Positions 54,445 through 64,000 of a DNA stretch of 64,000 nucleotides are shown here, in pieces. The notes under the pieces were generated by a model. It ran no database searches, was not told the origin of the DNA, and was given only the letters and a program-made list of their open reading frames with translations. The first letter of the stretch is position 1, and every line of letters starts with the position of its first letter. The DNA is from Lagopus muta (taxonomy: Eukaryota; Chordata; Aves; Galliformes; Phasianidae): the NCBI RefSeq assembly GCF_023343835.1, contig NC_064447.1, forward strand, positions 2,728,001 to 2,792,000, in the 5' to 3' direction. The position numbers and the translations under genes are program-made.

Positions 54445-57400
54445 GTATGTACACAATTTAACGTATTCCGTGTTTTGCACTTGCATTTTTCCCACTCAGG
54501 TGTTTTGAAAAATTAGTAGCCCATTTTTGAGGAGCAGAACTAAAAAATGTGCTTTCTTGAGTCTGCAGTTACCGGTTTCGGAGAGCAGTGGTATGAAATA
54601 TTGAAGCTGGTTTTGTCGTGTGATCAGCAGTGCGATCGTGTGAAAACACATCCTGAGAGTTAAACGTTGGATTTTGTCTTAGCAGTGTGGATTAGAAAAG
54701 AACAGCTTAAATTTGCAAAAAAAGGGGACAAGTAATTATTTCTGTGCAGGATCTCGTTATATCTGCCAGACAGCAATGTGCTCTAAAGCAGTGTGAGATC
54801 TTAGAGTTCGAAGAGGGAGAGGTATAGCACTTAGGGCTGCTGTCAGTAGCTGTGCACTGAATGTTTTTCACATACAGGAGCACTAATCTGGAAACATGAA
54901 ATTTTACATGGGTTGCAAAGCTAATCTGAATTCTACAAAAGGGAGGGACAGTATTGGCAAGAAGCAACTTAGTGGCCTTTGCAGGCTGGGGCAGGGAGTG
55001 TGCATACCTGTGGAAGCTTCTACCTGTGTCTTGGGGCACTGCTGTGGTCCCTGCTTGATACAGTCATTGCTTTTTAGCCCTTGACATCACTGGTCTAAGC
55101 TCAGAGATGTGATTAGAGGTGAAGAGTGCTGCTCCTTCTGTCTCAGCTGGGTAGCACTGGGCCTCATCTCTGGTGTGGCGTTGGTGCAGCTCCTCCCTTG
55201 GATTCTGATGGTGAAATATTCTGTTATTGGGAAGGAATTCCATCTCTAATCTTTCATCCATCCGCACACCACTCGTCACTGTAATTTATTGGTGTGCGTG
55301 TGTTAATTCATTGTGTTAAGAATTCTGGAAAAAATTGCACTGCCTGACAAAAGAAAGCCCAGTTGGGAATGGTGTTTTCTTAAGAAATATGGATGGTGGA
55401 GTACTGGGTGGTTTGTTTGGTTCTCAAACATAAAAGTACAAAGAGCATTCTGATGCCACCAAAAGGGATCCCGCTGCTGAAGGCAGAGATGCTTGTGATC
55501 TGAGTGAAGGTCAGAGCACAGAAAAATGAGTGCATCCGTTTCCAGCCCCAAATCAGTTAATTTGGCCATGGGGAGGGATTGGGCTGAACAGAAAGAAAGG
55601 AGCTGCTTGCTTCTTTTTTCTTTTTTTTTTTTTTATTTTAACCTTATCTCTTTTTCCCATAAATTTATGGAGCAGATTTTCCCTAGCCACAACATAGTTG
55701 TGTGGTTAAGCTACTGATTTTTGATGCAAACTAATCCAAGTTGAATTACGCAGGAGCAAAGGGTCTTGCCTGAGGTTTTATCTGACCAAGTATGAAACTG
55801 ATGGGAGAGGTTCTGTGGTCCCATGGTTTCTTGTAAGCCTGTCCACTCCTGGTAAGGAATAGGCCAGTGCAAATGTATGGACGTGAGCCATAGTCTGGAG
55901 CCAGCTGCAAGTGGGATGCTGGAGCTGAGAAGATGATCTGGGTGTTCTCAGCATTAGTTCAAGGAGTAAGTTAGATTGAGCAAGAATTACTTTGGAAAAG
56001 AGTAGTGAGAAAATCCCTGGTCCTTACATCATCGGCTTCTCCTGCTGTGTAGTGCATTTCCGAACGTCTTGCTCCCTGGATTTCCATCTCACAAACAGAG
56101 GTGTTCTCCATTTTTTTTGGTTTTGTTGTTTCCTTTTTGGAATAGGCATTTCAGTTTGGCATCCTACTGCAGTCTCTTCCCATCGCTGAGTCTGTTATCC
56201 TAGTAGGGTCCTAACGGTGATGTGTGTCAGCCAGTTGTGATGAAGGCTTTCAAGGAATGTAAATAAACAGTTCAGCAGGTTTGTCTGTTCTTCTGAAACT
56301 GATGTTTCTGTTGAAAAGATTGTGTGAGTTATTTACAGATACACCAGATTAGTATAGCAAGGATCTGAATGCTCTATTGGCCATAACTGCGGTTTGTGGG
56401 TTTATATGGAGTGCTTGCCTTGTGATTTTGACCTGAGATGTTACGGAAGCCTCTGAGGAAAGCTGTGTACACTGCTGTGTCTTTCTTCATGCAAGCCATT
56501 GCCAGACTCCTTTCCTGGAACAGTTTTGCTTCTAACTGTGGGACATGGACAGTGCTGCAAGGATAGTTTTCATTTGGGCTGAAGTTCTTTAAGAAATCTG
56601 ATGAAAAGATCGGAAGGATTCTTCTTTTCTGAACAAATATCATGGGGTGGGGGGTAGAGGAACAGGTTGTTTAGTCACAGTCATTTCCAGCACTGGTGAA
56701 ATTGTTCCTTTTTGTTGTAATCGCTTTTGCAAAGTCCATTAGGTCTAGAAAACGTGTTCAGACCATCTAGAGAATCATCTTAAGTTAGGGGTGGTGTGGA
56801 AGATTGAAGGTTGTCGGCTTTGGAACGTCTTATGTAGCAACAAAGCTCAGCAGATGGTTTATTGCTTCCCTAGAAACCAGCGCTTCGTTGCAGACGTGCT
56901 CTGTGCCTCACGCTCTTCTGTTGCCATCATCATTGAGTTCATCGTTATAAAATGAGGGAGATTCAATCTCTGTGTGGTTCCTGGTGGCTGGCACTGGAGC
57001 TGGAAGTTGTTCTTAGAGGTTGGATGTCACACAGCCTCTTGCTGTGGTGCGTTCCTTTCTTCCTATTGCTGCTGTGAAAGCTCTGGGAAGGTTTCCTTTT
57101 ATTCTGCGTGGATCTCAGCACTACTAAACCTACGTTGAGATTGGTTTCCTTTGCAGGTTGGTCTGATTTTTGGGGCTCTGTATGGTGTGCATGGATGTCA
57201 CTGTTTGGTCAGATCTTAGTCTGAGCCTGTAAGCACATCAATCACGGGAAAATGGTTGGTTGTGTTTTCCTTGCTTGTGTGCAGTGTGTTTAAGCCCCAT
57301 TGCCTCTGGGAATCTGGCACGTGTAATAGAGTTCTGGTACCCAAATCTTAGCGTTTCAAAACGGCACTAATGGGCAAAAACCAGATCTAGTGTGCTAGAT

Positions 57401-60400
57401 TTCTCTATGAATTCAGTGTAGTCTTGCCTCTTAACTTTATTGACCTAATTAATTCATGTTCTTCGTGGCTTTAACTTTATTTTAATCAAAATAGCCGCAT
57501 GGCGTTGCACTTTGCAGCAGAATTTTGAGATGAAAGAGTAGGAGGAGCTCAGCACACAGTCACATCCCTTGTAATGTCTGCCAACAGGACAACCGGTTGT
57601 GTCATGGTTTGGTGCTGAGCTGTGTAAAAACTGGATTCTGCTCTTTGCTGTTTCCAGGCTGTGTGTGTATGTGTGTGTTCTTTGGAGCAGTGCACAGTCA
57701 CGGTTTTGCTCCCTGTAGTTTGCTGAGCAGTGGTTTGCTGTTGGATAGTAATCTTCAGGACATCTAATGGTGCAGTGAACTTCTCTGAAGAACAAGAGCA
57801 AGACTTCTGTATGCGTCCTAATGTTTGACTCTGTGTTTTGAGGAATCTGAGGTAAGGCAAATAAGAGGGAAAAAAAGATTTGAAGAGATTAGCTGGCTGC
57901 TGTTGCTGAGTAGCAGATTGAGATGCACTCGCTGATTGTGAATTAAGTCAGCCGAAGACGTTCACATTCCGTGGTCGCCGTGTTTGTTTTCGCAGCCTGC
58001 TGCTGCCGTTTGTTTCTCTGGTGACTCTCAATCTGTCTGGATCTGCCTGAATTGTTTTACCATGACTTGCGCTTAATTTGCAGCTTATCCTCGACGTTGT
58101 CCATAGCAGGCTGCCAAGCAGGCTGGCTGCAAGCAGAGCCCCTGGCAAGCACGAGTAGCCACGCGAGCCGCATCCCACCCAGCCCTGCTGCTGTGTGCTC
58201 ACCGACTGGACCAGCTGCTCGGCTCCCTAGTCAATATTGTGATGACCAAAGCAGTGTTTTTATGGTTTTTTTTTACAGTGCCTTTATTGTAGTACAAGCA
58301 GGAGGAGGATATAAATATATAGAAGTGCCTAACAGCAAAACTCACCCATAGTAAAATGAAGATATCTGTAACGCAGCTCTGGTTTGAAACATGGCCATGT
58401 AAAGCGGTGCTTGGTGGGTGACTTGGCACTTGATACACCAGATTTGGTAACTTAAAATGCTCTCTTGCCACAGCAGTCACTCCTGGCACCTGGAATCGAG
58501 TTGTTTCCTATTTCTAGTACGCGAGCTAAATTGCCTTTGCAGTTGTGCAATGTCATTGAAGATCCTTGAAGCGATAGCTGCTTGGCTTCTGCCTGCTTCT
58601 TACGCTCACGCCGGTACCCGTGCTGTGTCTGACTAATGCTGCAGGCTGAAAGAATGTGCGAAACGGAGCAGTCAGCCTTCATGGGAAACCACAGCTTGGT
58701 TTCCTCTGCTCTGCTTCCAGCTCGGGCTGGAGGAGCCGGTCTGCATCAAGTCATCCAGCTGACGAAAATGAAATATTTCGGTGTCTTCTTAGAGCGGAGT
58801 TGTGCTGCTGTGTTCTGCTGCAGTAACGCAGCACTGACATTAAGGATCTTGCCACCAACTCTCAGTCACTTAGGTTAGCGTTATGTAGTGCTTCTGTTTC
58901 TGGTGTTGGAGTTGAGTTCGTTTCTCAGTAGTGTATGTGAAGGAGGACTTTGGTAGTAAAATCAAGAGAGCCACCAGTTCTTTGGAACCCACAGACTAAA
59001 AGTGATATTGTCTCCAAAGCTTTATGAAGATGACAAACCTTCAGATCCTCATTATGATTTCTTTCTGATTTTTAGGCTGATTCCACGTCTCTTCTTGCTG
59101 CTGCGTTTCAATTTGTTTTTTCTAATGCACAGAGATAAGATTCTCTGAGAGAGGGCAGCCTGCCTATTGATGTGTGCCTGTGTAGAGGTTGCAGGTTGCT
59201 TCTTGCAGAAGGAATTGTCTGTTCTGTAGTAATTCTTCTAATAAATCCCAATTGTACATACAGATCCTGTTGCGCAGGAGCATTTTTGGTGACGAGATCT
59301 CTTAAGAGGTCTGAAAACCTTCTCCTTATGTCATAATGCACTTATCATTTGTGTGTGACAGTGAGCTGTGATGGCACTGTGAATCGCATGGTCGTAAGTA
59401 TGTAGAGAAATGTGTCAAAGAGCCTGTGGTATGGCCTGGGAACTATATGCTGGTGTCCTTTTTTCTTAGAAACAAAGAGAAGGGAAGAAACTTTGCAAAT
59501 GACATGTATGGTATGGCATACTGTGGCAGGAAGGTGTGCCTGTTTGGGGAGTTGCTGCAGCTGCAGGAGGGAGCAGTGTGCCATGCTTACTGCTTGTGTT
59601 GTCAGTGTTCCTGTGTAATCCCAGTTGTGGTTTTGAGATTGGAAATAGTTGGTAGAATTGAGATTTAGATGGATGAGGATTTGGGTGTTTTTTCTGGAAG
59701 TTGTGCTACTTAGAAGAGCTGCCTGGGACCAGCACCTGGAAACGTGTGCTGCTCTGCGTGCTGGTGCTGCTTCAGGCCCAGAGCCGTAGTTGCACTGAAC
59801 CGCATTTTTTCTTTGCTGAGCACATGTATGTGCTTTAGCTGTGCCACATACAGTGCCACAGCATGAACTGGTTTGCAGTGAATCGTAATGGAGGCAAGGC
59901 ACACTAAATATTGGGGCTCACTGACAGAAAGATCCCTGTGTGAAGCAGAGGAGCTCTCAGAACAGCTGCAGCCCAGTGCAGGCCCGGCCGTATCCTGTCC
60001 TTCTCAAACAGGCCTTAAACACAAACAAACTAGAACAAATGCCCTTTGAAACTTTTGGCAATTAGGATAAATGAAATAACCCCTTTACAGTGAGAGGATC
60101 TTTGTACCCTGGAAGGGCTGGAGAACTCAGCAAGACTAACGCTGGGGTTCTGTGCTGTGTGCCCAAGCGCGCGGCTGGTGCTGAGCCCTTTGTTCTGAGC
60201 ATCCTCCTGCTTCATTGCAAGCCCTGTCTGCAGCCCTGGGCTGTTCTCACCACCCTGCTTAAACACATGCATTCCACATGACCGTCACATCTTCACCTGG
60301 CTTTAAAACATCCTGAGAGCTCTGGGCTGCTTCACGTGAGTTGTGAAGTCCTCTGAGAGGAGCATTCCGGAGCTCTCAGGGCAGCTCTGCATGCTGTGTG

Positions 60401-63400
60401 GTGTTTCCAAATAAACACAGTTGGATCTTAAAATTACTGCTTGCAAATTATTTCAATGGTATAAAATATTTATATTTAGGTTTCTCTCTGGTTACTGTTA
60501 ATGTCACGCTATGATATTTAAGCTAAGTGGTTGTTTTCAGTAAACCATATTGACTCTTTTTTGTGTATGCATTGTAACCTGGAGTGGAAACTTGTTCCTT
60601 GTCGGTTTGATTTCTGTTTTCCTCTGGTTCTGGGTTGAAATACAATAATTACCTATGTCTTTTAGAAGCACTGTGGTTTTTTTTCCTTCATTGTAACCAA
60701 TTTCCTGCAGGATTTGTGTCTGCTGAGGAGCTCACGTAGGGAAGGAAAGGAAGCTGAGCTCCTCTCCTCACGGTGTTTGAGACACTCTGTAGGGCTGCTG
60801 GTGCCTTTTTCTGATTGGAAGCCATGAAAGCTCTTGTAGTGATTAGAATGCGTGGTCACTTGCTGCTAATTGTTCATTAAAGCTTAGAGTTCTTATTTGC
60901 TGAGGTTACAGCACTCAGTGAGCCTTCGGAGCTGTGCTTTCCTGATGTACAGCAATGATGCTCAGTGCAGAAATGGCTTTAGTTCTTCCTGTGGTGTATC
61001 CCATTTTATCAACCTGTGCTGGCCTTCTCAGAAGGAAGTCTAAAAGTGTTTTATGCATGCATGCATACAGACTAAGCGTGTTTTGTTGGTTTTTGTGTTT
61101 TTTTGTTTTTTTTTGAAAGTGTCAACTTGAACACATTAAATGCTTTTTTTTCTCTGTATAGACATCCCTAAAGAGCACTTCTCCACAAAATTCTGACCTT
61201 TCTATGTCAGTAATAATGCTGGAATATTTGTAGGTTTTTAAGACATTTTGTTGCCTTGCAATGCTTAAATTTGTCTTTCACCTCTGAGAAGTTCTTGGAA
61301 GAGGTTAAGTCGTACTACAAGTGGCAATAAAGCACCTGGCTTCCTCGTAATGGTATTTCTTAGACTTCAGTTCTGGCTCTACTCAGTTTTTCCTGCTATA
61401 ATAACAGGTGCTGCAAATGACAATGGTTCCTGCATCTGCGGGGTTTGCTGTTTTGGGTTTGTTTTTTCTGTTTTTTTGTTTGTTTGGTTTTTTGTTTTTT
61501 GTTTTTTTACATTTCTTTGGTACTGAAGAGAAGATGCTGTAGAACCTCATGGATCTGTTTCTGGGCTTTCATTAGAGCAGCCTGTGAGCAAGGGCAGCGG
61601 AGGTGGCACAAGACAGGCATCTTTTGGGTGCTGCTAGGCAGCTTACAATGGAATTCTCAGAACTAATTCTTGAACAGTTAAAAATTATGTTCCTGTGTAT
61701 TTATTTAAGGCATCCTTGTTGTTAATTGACTTTAAAAGTGAGTATTTTTGAAGTGCTGTTCTTGTCAACCTGCCATGTTGGTGGGGGTGAGGCGCGCTCC
61801 TCCAGTGCAGGCAGTGGCCTTGTCTCCATTCTTGCACTCAAACTGAATTCCTTTTCTTTTTTTTGGTGTTGCCGTTGGCTCTTTGCCACAAAATGATTAA
61901 TTTTTTCCTTGCTTCTCCATCTGTCCCTCTGGCATTTACATTGCAAGCACCATGGTGACTTTCTTTTGGAACGTGTTCCTATAGGATAAAACAGCAATTA
62001 GTAAAGGCTGACATCATTTTTGTCAGCAAACAGATAGAAGATGGTGCCAGCGTAGTAAAGAAAGCCTGTCCTTCCCTCCTCACCAGCGTGCACAAATCCC
62101 CACCGGACCTCTCTGTCATGCTTCCCTGGTAGCCATGATCAGCCAGGTGGACCTTGCCTCGCACCATAGCTTTGTGTTTCATTCCAGAGGGAGATAAGAG
62201 TCCAAAGTGCGGGGCTGCAGCTCGCAGGCACCAGGAGGGATTGGCTGCAGGGGCCGAGCCGGGAGCTGGCGGCTGTCCTGCTGGCTGGGGCGCTGCGGAT
62301 GGCAGCACGGAGCTGGGGCTGCCTGCCTCCCACTGGGTGACCGCTGGAAGGCAGGAGGGCACCATGCACAGCTCTGTCCTGCTGCTGACTAACAGTGCTG
62401 AAAGCGGCTGCTGTCAGCCTGCATTCCTGGTGCTCCTCCATTACGTTACGACACATTGCTCCTGCGTTGCCAGTGCTTTGCGTGCTGCCAGTTATCATTG
62501 GTGAGCACCAGGACACCTCAGTGCTCCATTTCCTTACCTTTCTGTCAAAGTGAGGAAAATCGTAGGTAAGCTAAAATGATTTAAACAAAGCAAGGTGATA
62601 TTGTTTCTGGGAGCAAAAAGGCATCAGTGGGTGGGAAGGGAGAAGGGGGTCACAGTGCTGAGCTTTGTAAGCATCTGTTGAAAGCCCACGTTTTAAGCAC
62701 ATTCAGTGATGGCAAAGAACCTGAAGGCTCAGTGCAATGGTAGTGTGTTAAGAGACTGGTTTTGGTGATGCCACCTACAGGAGGGTGGGATAAAGAGTAT
62801 GCAGGTGTGTGACCTGGTGGCAGCAGGCACAGGAGCTCGGACCATCCCTGCTCCTGTGGCAACTGCCAGCAGCAGAGCTCAGGGCAGAAGTGCTCAGCTG
62901 TTCCTCTGTGTGAAATTGTTCCTTGCATGCCAAGCCCAAAGGATGCTTTTTGAATCTCTGGGTCAAAATACGAAGTGCAGGATTCTTATGTCATGCTAGT
63001 TGTTTCTTCAAAAAAATACAAGGGAAAAATAACATCCCCTGTATGCCTGTGATGTAATAGGGGATTTTGGATGAGGCGTGTGAGATGCTGAGCAGCAGTG
63101 GCTGTGAAAGATTTGGTTCATTTTCTCTGAGATGCTCATATGTGATGCACGGCTGTTCAGTCAACCTAAGGCTCTTGATTATGGCGTAACCTTAAAGCTG
63201 TAGATTAAACGTTCAGAAAACTGAATCATCATTCACAAGTAGCTCTTGAAAGGTGGAAACACTTATTATCTGCTTAGCATTTAGCATAGTGTTTCACGTC
63301 AGGTTCTTCCAGGGATAAATAGGAGGAAACAGGGGGAGCATCTCTCCTTGCAGATGCACAAGATGTAGGGGAAAGCAGTGACAGCTCTGTCTTCCTGGAG

Positions 63401-64000
63401 CCATTCCTGCTGCTGAACACACAGTTCTCATGTGCCCCGCTTGGTGACACTGCCCTTAGTTTGTGACCTGGCCTCTTGTCAAACCAGGTCACATCTAGGA
63501 TGCCCGATTTCCCTCTACACTCCTTAATTCTGACATATATGTTCTATTTGCAGGCATAATAATGTAAATGATTAATCTGAGCTTAGAGATCATTTGTAGC
63601 TTTTGTCTCACAGACTAAATTCAGAGAGATATAAGGATGGTGCTGGTTGCTAAAAGGCATCTTTGTCTTCCTGCTGCAGCTGTTCTGTCAGAGTGAGAGG
63701 TACAGGAGCAAATTGGCAGAATAGAGACTCTCCCATTCTTCTTTTCCTATTGCCAAGAACACAGGCAGACCAGACCTAAGTGTGGTGTGGGCTGAGTGCC
63801 TTCATGCTGCTACTATACGGGCCCGAGTCCTTCCTGATCCCCTGCATGCACCATCATGCTCCCTGCCCCATCCTCACGTTACCTCTGTGCTGTGCTGGCA
63901 GCACTAAGGGGGCTCATTCAGCGCCTGCAGACACTGCCTGGTGAGCACTGGGGGAAGTGGCAGAATCTTTGTGCCTTCTCTTCGTGGTGATGCTGATCGG
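54445..64000 (+). other. CREBBP: CREBBP intron 2, first 9.5 kb
   Basis: It starts with donor GTATGT and runs off the window. No frame resembles the start of CBP exon 3 (the TAZ1-leading region). It has T-rich stretches at 55621-55634, 61080-61120 and 61451-61508 (T runs with G interruptions), and an (ATGC)n patch near 61055-61068. No CR1 or other mobile element is recognised. The open frames (for example 59345-59902 and 62139-62516, minus) are not recognisable genes. Confidence 0.88.
61451..61508 (+). repeat. T-rich (GTTTTTT)n low-complexity tract
   Basis: T runs of three to seven separated by single or double G (GTTTGTTTGG, GTTTTTTGTTTTTTG). A simple repeat in CREBBP intron 2. Confidence 0.8.

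Overview
The window is vertebrate nuclear DNA, almost certainly from a bird and most likely a galliform such as chicken. It holds split genes with GT-AG introns of 2-10 kb, several decayed CR1 LINE 3' ends (the dominant bird retroposon), and no mammalian SINEs. There are no bacterial operons, viruses or CRISPR arrays. Two genes lie in tandem on the + strand, and the order ADCY9 then CREBBP is the known vertebrate linkage (human 16p13.3).

Region 1 (1-29135): the 3' part of ADCY9, adenylyl cyclase type 9. Eight coding exons (2152-2256, 5767-5984, 9213-9315, 11471-11679, 15439-15598, 18536-18684, 20669-20710, 24252-25440) join in frame to give 724 codons plus a stop. They cover the C1b linker, transmembrane helices 7-12, the second helical domain, the C2a catalytic half and the C2b tail. 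The N-terminus, TM1-6 and C1a lie upstream of the window. One exon is only 42 bp long. A 3'UTR of about 3.7 kb follows, with at least three candidate poly(A) signals and an AU-rich element.

Region 2 (29136-43850): intergenic DNA with most of the CR1 fragments, an orphan CpG-rich block at 31.1-31.4 kb next to an AT-rich, octamer-containing block, a palindrome/TATA-like cluster at 33.1 kb, and two stretches that look like non-coding regulatory DNA. I see no protein-coding gene here.

Region 3 (43850-64000): the 5' end of CREBBP (CBP). It has a strong CpG-island promoter with a YY1 site, a G-quadruplex tract, a T-rich interruption and a 12-codon uORF. Then come exon 1 (coding 45317-45401), an 8.3 kb intron, exon 2 (53732-54444), and at least 9.5 kb of intron 2 running off the window. 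Together the two exons encode the first 266 residues, including the N-terminal nuclear localisation signal and the first LXXLL nuclear-receptor box.

Functionally the two genes lie on one axis: ADCY9 makes cAMP, and CBP is the coactivator of PKA-phosphorylated CREB. The least expected structural signal is an imperfect long inverted repeat (arms of about 60 nt, 17128-17316) inside an ADCY9 intron.
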